Below, one piece after another: positions 54,512 to 63,381 of a DNA stretch of 64,000 bases. The notes below the pieces were generated by a model that saw only the letters and a list, made by a program, of their open reading frames with translations, searched no databases and was not told the origin of the DNA. How positions within the stretch are numbered: the stretch's first letter is position 1; every line of letters begins with the position of its first letter. The stretch comes from G964020105 sp964020105 (GTDB taxonomy: Bacteria; Pseudomonadota; Alphaproteobacteria; WRAU01; Hepatincolaceae). Made by a program: the position numbers and the translations under genes. The stretch is from contig OZ026535.1 in assembly GCA_964020105.1 (NCBI GenBank), positions 558,001 through 622,000 on the forward strand. The letters are read 5' to 3'.

Positions 54512-55789
54512 TTAATCTATCAACAATCTTTCAGTTATTGCAGTAATTACCGGTGGAGTTACTGTATTACCAAGTAAATCAAAGGCTTTATCATATGTAA
54601 TATTTCTAATTTGGTAACTTTTTGGATAGCCAAATAATCCTAAACCTTCTTGTATTGTAAAATTTCTAATTGCTTTTGTAGTTGCAATAGCTATTTTGCC
54701 GATTTCAGTAGCCACAATTGTTGGAGAAACATCATTTTCTGATAGTATAGTTGATATTGGAAAAGATAGCTTTCCAGCCACAATATTATATCCTTTTTCT
54801 TTAGTGATATCAGGTTTTCTTATTTTAATACCATCTTCAATAAAAATATTCTTTGGATATTCGTATTTTAAGTAACCCTTTGAGGTTAAATCCTCAAGTA
54901 AGGATTGCAATTCAGGATGATGGTAAAATGTCGAGATTTCTTCTAAGCTAAGGGGCATACCGTCCATCCAAGTAATACCTTTTTTTTCTGCCCAGATTTT
55001 CATTCTTCTCTTTTTAAGTAATAATCCCATCAAATCCTTCTGTTCCGAAGTAACTTTCCCTTTTAATTCTATATCCCAGCTGTGTATGTTATTTCTGCCA
55101 CCTCTTCTATCTTTTATAGACTTGCCTATAAGTTGTTCTTTTGTATAAAATTTCAGTAAAGTATCTACAAAAGGAATACTCTTTAATTGACTCACATCTT
55201 CATCTAGTACGTCTTTTATGATGGATTTTTTTGTTTCAAATTCGTTTAAATTAATCTTTTTATCCAAACTACCTAGGATATAAATTCTCTTTCTATTTTG
55301 GGGAACTCCAAAATTAGAAGCATTTAATACCTTCCAAGATACCTTATAATTTAAGTTTTCTAGTTCTCTTAATATTGTTTCAAGGGTTTCTCCACTATGG
55401 TGTTTTACCAACCCATCTACGTTTTCTAAAATAAAACCTTGAGGCTTTTTTTCTTTAAGTATCCTTATAATATCAAAAAATAAAGTGCCTCTAATATCAG
55501 AAAACCCTTTCCTTTTTCCTGCTGTGCTAAAGGATTGACAAGGAAATCCTGCAAGTAAGTAATCAAAATTTGGTATATTACTAGCTCCTATTTTAGTAAT
55601 ATCACCATATACTTCTGCTTCTTTGAAATTTTCTTTGTAAACTGAAACTGCATGTGGTTTTATTTCACTTGAAAAAACACACTTTGTAGTTAGTCCTAAC
55701 TTTTTAGTAGCACTTTCAAAACCTAATCTTATACCACCAATGCCAGCGAATAGATCAATGAAAGTGATAGCTTTTCCAGACTTATCCAT
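54512..55789 (-). CDS. DNA (cytosine-5-)-methyltransferase of a type II RM system
   Basis: 425 residues with the ordered m5C motifs: I (TFIDLFAGIGGIRLGFE, near 10-25), IV (LLAGFPCQSFSTAGKRKG with the catalytic Cys near 84), VI (ENVDGLV), VIII (QNRKRIYILGS), and the terminal IX/X motifs (LSENDVSPTIVATE, FDLLGNTVTPPVITAI). The long middle part (about 190-340) is the target-recognition domain. It probably protects GGNNCC-type sites if the neighbouring nuclease is NgoBV-like. The frame is intact while the nuclease gene behind it is broken, which is the expected order of decay because loss of the methylase first would be lethal. Confidence 0.93.
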   Translation of the reverse strand: MDKSGKAITFIDLFAGIGGIRLGFESATKKLGLTTKCVFSSEIKPHAVSVYKENFKEAEVYGDITKIGASNIPNFDYLLAGFPCQSFSTAGKRKGFSDIRGTLFFDIIRILKEKKPQGFILENVDGLVKHHSGETLETILRELENLNYKVSWKVLNASNFGVPQNRKRIYILGSLDKKINLNEFETKKSIIKDVLDEDVSQLKSIPFVDTLLKFYTKEQLIGKSIKDRRGGRNNIHSWDIELKGKVTSEQKDLMGLLLKKRRMKIWAEKKGITWMDGMPLSLEEISTFYHHPELQSLLEDLTSKGYLKYEYPKNIFIEDGIKIRKPDITKEKGYNIVAGKLSFPISTILSENDVSPTIVATEIGKIAIATTKAIRNFTIQEGLGLFGYPKSYQIRNITYDKAFDLLGNTVTPPVITAITERLLID

Positions 55790-55931
55790 AGACTAATTCC
55801 TTATATTTTACCAAACATAGGTTATAAAACTAAGCCTAATCTATCAAAAAAGCAAAATTCCCTTCTATTATTATACCTAAAAATAAATAAATTTATATAT
55901 TTTATGATGTAGGGAATAAATAACTATCCAA

Positions 55932-56927
55932 TTAAATTAATAATTCTTTTATTTTATTAGTAATAAATTCTGTTGAATTGATAGGTTTCCTATTATTATA
56001 AATTGCAAAATCCTTTAAAAAGTAAGCATGCTTATTTTCTACTAGGATTGTAGAAAACCCAATAAAGCGTTTTGCATAAAAATTTGATGAAGAAAAAATA
56101 TATACTCCAACATTTGACCCTAAAGAGCATGCCTCCGATATCATAGATATGGATTCCATAGTCAATATAACATAATCAGAGTAATAAAGCATCGCAATAT
56201 ACGGATTTCTAGCACTTCCAATATTTTCATTGTACCCCCAAAAGTAGCACTTCTTATTATCTATATGATTTTTTAATTTCCCCTTCAAATAAATTTCATT
56301 ATTATTTCCTGTTCTTCTACTGGTAGAAACTAGCAAATAACCATCTACCTTATGGAGTATCTTATCTATAGCCGATACTAATTCATCTATAGCACTGTAC
56401 GTAAGCTTTATGCCCTTGGCATTACCGCCAATCATTATGGAAATTATAGGTTTGTTTATATGCATAAAATCGTTCTGCCATTGCTTGGCGCTCTCTGCCA
56501 AAAATTTCTTGCTAATACAATGAGGTGATGAAATTATAGGAACATATAAATTATCATTAATATTATTATTCTTATAGGCATGATAAAATATTAGATCAGC
56601 GTACTTTTCTGCTATCTTACCGTTAGGCATAAGAAAAACTAACTTTGCTTTACTGAATTTTTTTTTACTATAGATAGCATAAGGCAAAGATTTTCTCCCT
56701 ATACTAACTATAATATCAGGAGAATAATTCATCAATCTTAGGTTTAATTTTTTTAATATATTTGCACCTAATAGAAAAGTATATGAAGAAAATATTTTTG
56801 GTAAAAAACTTAATAAATTTTTCCTAGCAACTATCTCTTTTATTTCCTCTCCTTGCAATGCCTTTGCAATAGCTAATGCTTGTGACATATGTCCACTTAT
56901 TCCATCATGTATAACTAAAACCTTCAC
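55932..56927 (-). CDS. ELM1-like (DUF1022) family protein
   Basis: 331 residues from a GTG at 56927 (VKVLVIHDGISGHMSQALAI), chosen because GAGG lies six bases upstream; an ATG at 56945 gives six more residues. The family pattern is visible: DGISGHMSQALAIAKALQ, PDIIVSIGRKSLPYAIYSKK, HPxD-region replaced by YVPIISSPHCIS, ISIMIGGNAKGIKL, TSRRTGNNNEI and a C-terminal GSNVGVYIFSSS. Homologues are mitochondrial fission protein ELM1 of plants and many alphaproteobacterial proteins of GT-B-like fold. The bacterial function is not settled; a glycosyltransferase-like role in the envelope is a guess. It is divergent from ispH. Confidence 0.8.
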   Translation of the reverse strand: MKVLVIHDGISGHMSQALAIAKALQGEEIKEIVARKNLLSFLPKIFSSYTFLLGANILKKLNLRLMNYSPDIIVSIGRKSLPYAIYSKKKFSKAKLVFLMPNGKIAEKYADLIFYHAYKNNNINDNLYVPIISSPHCISKKFLAESAKQWQNDFMHINKPIISIMIGGNAKGIKLTYSAIDELVSAIDKILHKVDGYLLVSTSRRTGNNNEIYLKGKLKNHIDNKKCYFWGYNENIGSARNPYIAMLYYSDYVILTMESISMISEACSLGSNVGVYIFSSSNFYAKRFIGFSTILVENKHAYFLKDFAIYNNRKPINSTEFITNKIKELLI

Positions 56928-57045
56928 AATAATCCTCACTATCATAATAACTATAAAATTGTACTATGCTTTTCTTAATTTTAATAATATTATAGAAGGC
57001 AGTACATATATTAAACCTGTAGTTAATAATCAGGATTATTGAAAG

Positions 57046-57975
57046 ATGAAAAAATTACATATATATTTGATTCACCCTAATGGTTTTTGTGCAGGGGTAA
57101 GTAGAGCTGTTGATATGGTCAATAGAACCTTAGAAGTTTATAAAGATCAACAGTTATATATAAGGCATGAAATAGTACATAATAAAAATGTAGTGAATGA
57201 GTTTAAAAAGAAGGGCGTAATTTTTGTTAAAGAAATATCAGAAATACCAGATGATTCTTTGGCAATTTTTAGTGCACATGGAGTATCTGAAAAAGTTGAG
57301 ATGGCTGCCAAAAGTAAGAACTTACATTACTTAGATGCCACGTGTCCACTGGTTAAAGCCGTTCACAAAATAGGCATAGAATACCATAGAAAAGGCTATC
57401 AAGTACTTCTTATAGGACATCAGGGTCATCCAGAAATTGAAGGCACATTTGGTAGAATTCCTTCCAGCGTCTATGTTGTTAACAATATTGAAGAAGCTAA
57501 AACTATTGAGGTGGAAAAAGATAAACCAATAGCTTACATAACTCAGACCACTCTTAGTGTTGATGATACTAAAGATATCATTGAAGCTCTTAAGGAGCGC
57601 TTCCCCCATATTATTGGACCGGAAAAAAATGTTTGTTACGCTACTCAAAATCGTCAAAGTGCTATTAAATCGATCATAGAATCCTTGGACGCTCTTATTG
57701 TTATTGGATCTAAGAACAGTTCTAATTCCAACAGATTAAAAGAAATAGGTGATCAGCATAATAAACTATCTTTCTTAATTGATAATAAAGAAGAAATACC
57801 GTTCAACTGTCTAAATGAAGTTGAAAAACTTGGTATATCAGCAGGTGCATCAGCTCCTAATAATGCTATAGAATCTATAATAGAGGAACTTAAAAAGTTT
57901 AGACACGTAACCATAGAGGATTATAACTATACGGTAGAGGACGTGATATTTTATTTACCAAAAGAGTTAAGATAA
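57046..57975 (+). CDS. ispH: 4-hydroxy-3-methylbut-2-enyl diphosphate reductase
   Basis: 309 residues. The three cysteines that hold the iron-sulphur cluster are in NGFCAGVSRAVDMVN (near 15), DATCPLVKAVH (near 103) and NVCYATQNRQSAI (near 201). The substrate motifs HEIVHNKNVV, SAHGVSE, GHQGHPEIEGT and SAGASAPNNAIE are also present. IspH catalyses the last step of the MEP pathway to isoprenoids, needed for ubiquinone and undecaprenyl phosphate. A perfect hairpin overlaps the stop codon, so transcription ends right there. Confidence 0.97.
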   Translation: MKKLHIYLIHPNGFCAGVSRAVDMVNRTLEVYKDQQLYIRHEIVHNKNVVNEFKKKGVIFVKEISEIPDDSLAIFSAHGVSEKVEMAAKSKNLHYLDATCPLVKAVHKIGIEYHRKGYQVLLIGHQGHPEIEGTFGRIPSSVYVVNNIEEAKTIEVEKDKPIAYITQTTLSVDDTKDIIEALKERFPHIIGPEKNVCYATQNRQSAIKSIIESLDALIVIGSKNSSNSNRLKEIGDQHNKLSFLIDNKEEIPFNCLNEVEKLGISAGASAPNNAIESIIEELKKFRHVTIEDYNYTVEDVIFYLPKELR

Positions 57976-57989
57976 ACTTAACTCTTTTT
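57961..57989 (+). terminator. Intrinsic terminator overlapping the ispH stop codon
   Basis: AAAGAGTTAAG (57961-57971) and CTTAACTCTTT (57977-57987) form a perfect 11-bp stem with a 5-nt loop and T-run. The ispH TAA (57973-57975) lies in the loop. It may also serve the convergent mlaC in weaker form. Confidence 0.88.
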
Positions 57990-58002
57990 TAATCTAATCT
58001 AT

Positions 58003-58644
58003 TTACTTTTTCCTTATATTGGCGACTTTTTCAGCCAATAGATCGACAAAAGCAGCAAAATTATCATTTTTAGATTTTATTAAAGATAAAAATTCGGCTC
58101 TTTGAGAAGATAGAAAGTTTATATTGTTAACTGTTAAATCTACAACATAGAAACGCTTATCTTTATCAGAATAGCGTACTTTCCAATCAATATTTATGAT
58201 CGTACCTTGATCTTTAACAGCTTGAGATTTAGACTCTGCAATCATTCTTACAGAATACTCTGTATCGGATTTTTTTTCACTTTGGGTTACCCTATAAGTA
58301 TACTGTTTGTAATAAGAATTAAAAATATCACCATAGCGTATTACCATATAGTTTTTTGATTCTTGGAGATATTTATTTAACAAATCATTTGGCAATCCTT
58401 TAAGATAATTTCCAGCTAACCACTTAGACATGTAAGTAAAAGCAAATTTATCTTCTGTGTATTTGTAAAAAAAGTCAAAAACTTCTTCCTGACTCTTTTT
58501 GGTTGGTAGTTCCGTATACAGTGTAGCCACAAGGTCGCTAATAAAAGATTCCACGCTTTCTGAAGTATTTTCTATTTGTTTATTTTCTGCAAATAAATAG
58601 ACTGGTAATAATAACAAAAATAAAATTTTATATTTAAATTTCAT
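58003..58644 (-). CDS. mlaC: MlaC-like periplasmic phospholipid-binding protein
   Basis: 213 residues. Signal peptide MKFKYKILFLLLLPVYLFA. The mature part follows the MlaC/Ttg2D pattern: VESFISDLVATLYTEL, FAFTYMSKWLAGNYLKGLP, YKQYTYRVTQSEKKSDTEYS, IINIDWKVRYSDKDKRFYVV, DLTVNNINFLSSQRAEFLSLI, and a last helix ending AEKVANIRKK. MlaC carries phospholipid between the outer-membrane MlaA complex and the inner-membrane MlaFEDB pump. In this genome it is away from the mlaD pair at 28-29 kb. It converges on ispH and is divergent from cca. Confidence 0.9.
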   Translation of the reverse strand: MKFKYKILFLLLLPVYLFAENKQIENTSESVESFISDLVATLYTELPTKKSQEEVFDFFYKYTEDKFAFTYMSKWLAGNYLKGLPNDLLNKYLQESKNYMVIRYGDIFNSYYKQYTYRVTQSEKKSDTEYSVRMIAESKSQAVKDQGTIINIDWKVRYSDKDKRFYVVDLTVNNINFLSSQRAEFLSLIKSKNDNFAAFVDLLAEKVANIRKK

Positions 58645-58733
58645 GATAAACTCTCTTAACTATATATTAACAAATAATACATTCTCTATTGTATTATAGT
58701 GTACTATAATATTTAACTATGTAAATAAAAATT

Positions 58734-59963
58734 ATGGTTATGGAATGTTTTAAATGGCTTAACAATAAATCTGTTCAAAGAATAATCACTGTATTATCGC
58801 AAAACAAGCACAATTTTAAATTTGTAGGTGGTTGTGTTAGAGATTCTATAATAGGTATACCTTTTGATGATTATGATATAGCTTCTAATATTACACCTCA
58901 AGAAAATATTAAATTACTAAATACGCATGGCATAAAAACCATAACAACTGGCTTAAAAAACGGTACAGTTACTGCTATTATTGACTCTATTAAATTTGAA
59001 ATTACTTCATTACGCATAGATGTTAATCAACAAGGTAGGCAAACAGATGTAATTTATACACAAAGCTTCATGGAAGACTCCCTAAGACGAGATTTTACAT
59101 TCAACGCTTTGTATCTAGATCCTAAAACACTAGAAGTGCTTGATTTTCACAAGGGTATAAGTGATTTAAACGAAAAAAAAGTACGCTTCATAGGAAATCC
59201 GGCAGAGAGAATAAAAGAAGATTATTTAAGAATTATGCGCTATTTCAGATTCAAATCTCTCTATGGCAATAATGATTTCAATGATACTCAACTAAAAGTG
59301 CTTACTAAATATAAGGATAAATTATCTTTATTATCTAAAGAAAGATTATCTTTAGAGTTAACAAAATTATTATCTTCTGTAAACTGCACTAAATCTATTG
59401 AATATATGTATTATAATGGCTTTTTTGATTATATTTTCCCTGTTAATAATTTTACTATTAATAACTTACATAACTTGATTGATATATTAAGTAAATATTC
59501 AATACAAAATAACATAAATATTAAACTTGCATTTTTAATGTCCATTAATTATGATGCAAGGAATATTATTGGTAAAAAAAAAGATTATCAAGAAATCAAC
59601 AATATAAAATACCTTATTAAAACAATCCTTAATTATCAGGATTATAATAATAAAAATATGGAAAACAATCTGATATATCACTTGACTGCAAAATACTCTC
59701 ATCAAATTATTTTTTCTACTTTATTATGCATATTAGCTCTTTGTAAAAAAGAAAAAATCAATTATTATTCTGCTATTATTGCGAATATTAATAATAAAAA
59801 AGGCAATGTTTTACCTATAAATGCACAAGATCTTATAGCCATGGGTATTAGAGAACCTGAAATAAAAAAATACTTAAGGCTTTTAGAAGTAGTATTTTGG
59901 AAATATAATTATAAATCTAAAGAAGACTACACTTGGGTTATTAAGCTTATTATTACAAAATAA
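58734..59963 (+). CDS. cca: CCA tRNA nucleotidyltransferase / poly(A) polymerase family
   Basis: 409 residues. The class II nucleotidyltransferase head has FKFVGGCVRDSIIGIPFDDYDIAS (near 29-52) with the catalytic DxD, then RRDFTFNALYLD and the neck LRIMRYFRFKSLYGNN. The C-terminal about 200 residues are a helical tRNA-binding body rich in Asn and Ile. The enzyme adds or repairs the 3' CCA of tRNA; the tRNA-Lys in this window already encodes CCA, so repair may be the main job. In alphaproteobacteria this type is usually the CCA enzyme. The first ATG is used (58734); a second at 58740 is equally possible. Confidence 0.92.
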   Translation: MVMECFKWLNNKSVQRIITVLSQNKHNFKFVGGCVRDSIIGIPFDDYDIASNITPQENIKLLNTHGIKTITTGLKNGTVTAIIDSIKFEITSLRIDVNQQGRQTDVIYTQSFMEDSLRRDFTFNALYLDPKTLEVLDFHKGISDLNEKKVRFIGNPAERIKEDYLRIMRYFRFKSLYGNNDFNDTQLKVLTKYKDKLSLLSKERLSLELTKLLSSVNCTKSIEYMYYNGFFDYIFPVNNFTINNLHNLIDILSKYSIQNNINIKLAFLMSINYDARNIIGKKKDYQEINNIKYLIKTILNYQDYNNKNMENNLIYHLTAKYSHQIIFSTLLCILALCKKEKINYYSAIIANINNKKGNVLPINAQDLIAMGIREPEIKKYLRLLEVVFWKYNYKSKEDYTWVIKLIITK

Positions 59964-59995
59964 CCCTAGTAGTTTTTAGTTATCTTTCAAACAGA

Positions 59996-61615
59996 TTATT
60001 TAAAAGATATAAACCTAGTTTGATGTTGTCCATCTAAATTGGTGTGCCAACCGCTTATTCTTTTACTTACCAGATTTCTATAAGCATAATAATAAAGAGG
60101 GATATAAGGTAAGTCTCTTAGGATAATGGCTTCTGCTTGCTGATAATATTTTTTACGTTCATTATTATCAATAGTACGTTGTGCTTTATAAACAAGATCA
60201 TCAAACTCTTTATTGGAATAATGTGAATAATTGGTTGATGTTCCAGTTTGTCCAAGGTAAAGGAATGTAGCTGGATCATTAAAATCAGCATACCATCCTC
60301 CCCTACCAATTTGGTAGTCACCTTGTTGTAGGTTTTTAAAATGAACAGCTGTATCTGCATTACTATTAGTAGATTCAATCCCTATTTTTTTCCACATATC
60401 AGAAAGAGCTATAACAATTTTTTTGTGATTTTCAGAAGTACTATATGATAGTTCCAATTTCAAAGGATTATTTTCATCAAAACCAGCTTCTTTCAATAAT
60501 TCTTTTGCTTTATTAAGCCTATCTGTTTCTGATAAATCCTTCCATGGGAAAGTAATAATATCATAGCCAGCAGTTCCTTGTGGTACAAATGAATAGGCAG
60601 GCATTTCACCTGTTTTCACAACTTTATCAACAATAAACTGTCTATCAACGGCCATAGCTAAGGCTTGTCGTACTCTAACGTCCCTAAGGCCAGGATTTTT
60701 TTGCGATGCTGTATGTACAGTATAAAAATAAATCCCCAAGGCTGGCGACACTATAGCTTCATCTTTCATATTTTCTTTTAGCCATTCATATTGATCGGAG
60801 GCAAAATCGTTAGCCCACTCAATTTCATTAGCTCTAAATCTCTTTAAAATAGTGCTGCGATCTTCTTGAGTATAATAAACTACATTATTAATTTTAGTAT
60901 TGCCAGCATCCCAAAATAAATCGTTTTTAACCGCTTTAACATAGTTTTGAACTCTTCTATCAACCATCTTATAAGCACCATTGCTAACCATATTACCTGG
61001 TTTAGTCCATTCCTTAGCAAATTTTTCTATAGTATGCTTGGGTACAGGGTAGTATGTATAATGCACTAAAAGAGATAAAAAATAAGGAGCTGGATAGTCT
61101 AGCGTTATTTCTAACACATTACTCTCTAAAGCCCTAACTGCTAGATTGTTAACTTTAGTTTCATCAGCATTATATTCCTTAGCTCCTTTAATAATATATA
61201 ACATAGAAGCTTCTGATGTGGCACTATTAGGATTTAACATCCTTCTGTAAGAATAAACAAAATCTTCCGCATTTAGGGGTGTACCATCTGACCATTTTAA
61301 ATCTTTTTTTAAGTAAAATGTATGTACTAATCCATCATTACTAACCTTATAGCTATCTGCCAAAGATAAACGAATACCTCCTTGTGCATCTCTCTCCACT
61401 AGCCCTGCAAATAAATCATCCATTATGATTCTTTCCCATGAGCCACTAGTATATTGCGGATCTAAGGATCCTGGCTCACCCATGGTAGCTATCCTGATTG
61501 TATCTTTATTGTTTGAACTATTATCTTTTGTTGCAAACATATATAGAGATAATGCTCCTGTGATAATTAAAAACCCTATTAAGATTTTTTTCCTTTTAAA
61601 TAATATGCTTAGCAT
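59996..61615 (-). CDS. oppA: OppA-type ABC transporter peptide-binding protein
   Basis: 539 residues of the SBP family 5. An N-terminal uncleaved or signal helix (KILIGFLIITGALSLYMFA) has no lipobox Cys. The mature part is typical: IRIATMGEPGSLDPQYTSG, HTFYLKKDLKWSDGTPLNAEDFVYSYRRMLNP, NVLEITLDYPAPYFLSLL, VRVRQALAMAVDRQFIVDKV, GWYADFNDPATFLYLGQTGT and LRDLPYIPLYYYAYRNLVS. Such proteins capture oligopeptides in the periplasm for an OppBCDF importer; partner permease and ATPase genes are not here. It suits an amino-acid-scavenging organism, with PepN to degrade the peptides. Confidence 0.94.
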   Translation of the reverse strand: MLSILFKRKKILIGFLIITGALSLYMFATKDNSSNNKDTIRIATMGEPGSLDPQYTSGSWERIIMDDLFAGLVERDAQGGIRLSLADSYKVSNDGLVHTFYLKKDLKWSDGTPLNAEDFVYSYRRMLNPNSATSEASMLYIIKGAKEYNADETKVNNLAVRALESNVLEITLDYPAPYFLSLLVHYTYYPVPKHTIEKFAKEWTKPGNMVSNGAYKMVDRRVQNYVKAVKNDLFWDAGNTKINNVVYYTQEDRSTILKRFRANEIEWANDFASDQYEWLKENMKDEAIVSPALGIYFYTVHTASQKNPGLRDVRVRQALAMAVDRQFIVDKVVKTGEMPAYSFVPQGTAGYDIITFPWKDLSETDRLNKAKELLKEAGFDENNPLKLELSYSTSENHKKIVIALSDMWKKIGIESTNSNADTAVHFKNLQQGDYQIGRGGWYADFNDPATFLYLGQTGTSTNYSHYSNKEFDDLVYKAQRTIDNNERKKYYQQAEAIILRDLPYIPLYYYAYRNLVSKRISGWHTNLDGQHQTRFISFK

Positions 61616-61896
61616 ATTGCCTCCATTATAAATTAAGTGTTTTTTTTCTTCTAAAAAATAATTAATACCATTGTATTATTCTTGCTCTACATTATTCAAT
61701 ATTTTTTAATTTGTAGCAATTGAATTTTCTCTTATTTTTATTTTTTAATCTTGATATACATAAAGTTGTACTTTATAATTAGGTAACATGATATTACTTA
61801 TGTTAATGTTTAGTAACTTTATATATCACACTGATGCTTACATTCACATAAGCAAAGATTGCACTTGTTCTTGCACACTATTTAAAGGAGAAAATT

Positions 61897-62205
61897 ATGG
61901 GAAGTCATATCCATCAGAAACTTTACATTGGTGACGTTATTTATATAAAATTTCTGAAACCTAATAATCTAACAACAACATCTTTAGCTAGAGCACTTAA
62001 AGTTCCTACCACTAGGATTCATGAAATTTTGAACGGTAAAAGAACCATAACAGCTGATTCCGATCTAAGATTATGTAAATTTTTCTCTCTTCCAGAAGGA
62101 TCTTTCCTTTCAATGCAACATAAACACGATTTAGCAATGGCAAAAAAAAGATTGCAACCTATATTAGCAGAGATAGAACTATTTTCTAATCATAAAAAAT
62201 ATTAA
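61897..62205 (+). CDS. HigA-family antitoxin-like HTH regulator
   Basis: 102 residues. After IHQKLYIGDVIYIKFLKPNN comes a helix-turn-helix: TTTSLARALKVPTTRIHEILNGKRTITADSDLRLCKFF, the pattern of HigA/VapI-type antitoxins, followed by a short basic tail (AMAKKRLQPILAEI). GGAG lies seven bases before the ATG. In HigBA systems the toxin HigB gene comes directly before higA; the 280 bp upstream hold no such frame, so this is an orphan antitoxin or a stand-alone regulator. A promoter region with A/T tracts lies between it and oppA. Confidence 0.85.
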   Translation: MGSHIHQKLYIGDVIYIKFLKPNNLTTTSLARALKVPTTRIHEILNGKRTITADSDLRLCKFFSLPEGSFLSMQHKHDLAMAKKRLQPILAEIELFSNHKKY

Positions 62206-62213
62206 TTACTGTA

Positions 62214-63338
62214 TTATCTGTAGATTCTGGGATACCTTCTAGTAAGTGAAACTAATATTTCTGTATCTATTGTTTTCGCATTAATGGCAAAATCTTCCAG
62301 GGAGATATTGTCTCCTATTAGTTCAACTATCTGTCCTTCTTTTTGTAAATTCTGCGGTAGCTTAGTTATGTCTACCGTAATTAAATCCATTGATATACAA
62401 CCAATTATGGGAGCACTATAACCATCAATATAAACAACTCCTCTATGGTTCATAGATCTTAAAACACCATCAGCATATCCTATTGGTAAAACTGCTATTT
62501 TAGAGGGAATTTTAGCTTCCCATAAATGTCCATACCCTACTTTTTCTCCAGCCTTTAGCTCCTTAATTTGCTGAACTGTGCTATAAAGATAAATTACTTT
62601 TTCCATCGAATTATGTGCTAAATCAGCAACCAATCCTCCGTATAAGACAATGGCTGGACGTACTAGATCCATAGCATATTTACTGTCTATAAATAAGCCA
62701 TCAGAGGCAGCAATGGAATATTTACTTTTTGGTAGGTATTTTATTAATGATTTAAATTCTTCATACTGTTTTTCCACAATATCTTTACTCTTAATACTGG
62801 CAGAAGAAAAATGTGACATAATATAAAGTATTTCTACCTTATCTAATATTTGAGGTTGTTGATACAAATAGAGAATTTCATCTTTCATTATAGCAAAACG
62901 ATTAATTCCTGTTTCAATATGCAATATACATTTTAATTTTTGATTTTTACTTGTTGCAAACTCTGACCATAATTTTACCTGAGTAAGTGTATTTAATACC
63001 GGAATAAATTTATTATTATAAATTTCTTCGTACTGCGCTGACAAAATAGGATTTAAAACATATATATTAACTGAATTATCATCTTGATAAAATGATCTTA
63101 CTCCCATGGCCTCACGCAAAGTTGCAACAAAAATATGATTGCATCTAACTTTTTTTATTAGCGGTATAATATTTTCAATACCAAGACCATAAGCATCGCT
63201 TTTTATAACCCAAGACATCTCTGCACCAGCAGCTAGCTTAACTAAATGATTATAATTATTAATAATAGAATCTATCTTTACAAAAAGACATGTCCCAAAT
63301 TTATTTATAGTATCAAGAAATAGCTTATTCTCAAGCAT
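62214..63338 (-). CDS. alr: Alanine racemase
   Basis: 374 residues. The PLP-binding Lys is in AEMSWVIKSDAYGLG near residue 46. Other family motifs: IMSHFSSASIKSKD, MDLVRPAIVLYGG, KVGYGHLWEAKIPSKIAVLPIGYADGV with the catalytic Tyr region, IGCISMDLITVDI, and LVSLTRRYPRIYR at the end. Alr makes D-alanine for peptidoglycan, which with DacA indicates a true cell wall. It follows dnaB by 43 bp on the same strand, a common alphaproteobacterial order (dnaB-alr). Confidence 0.96.
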   Translation of the reverse strand: MLENKLFLDTINKFGTCLFVKIDSIINNYNHLVKLAAGAEMSWVIKSDAYGLGIENIIPLIKKVRCNHIFVATLREAMGVRSFYQDDNSVNIYVLNPILSAQYEEIYNNKFIPVLNTLTQVKLWSEFATSKNQKLKCILHIETGINRFAIMKDEILYLYQQPQILDKVEILYIMSHFSSASIKSKDIVEKQYEEFKSLIKYLPKSKYSIAASDGLFIDSKYAMDLVRPAIVLYGGLVADLAHNSMEKVIYLYSTVQQIKELKAGEKVGYGHLWEAKIPSKIAVLPIGYADGVLRSMNHRGVVYIDGYSAPIIGCISMDLITVDITKLPQNLQKEGQIVELIGDNISLEDFAINAKTIDTEILVSLTRRYPRIYR

Positions 63339-63381
63339 AACACCCCCATAAAACCTACTGATTTTAGATACTTATTAGTTA

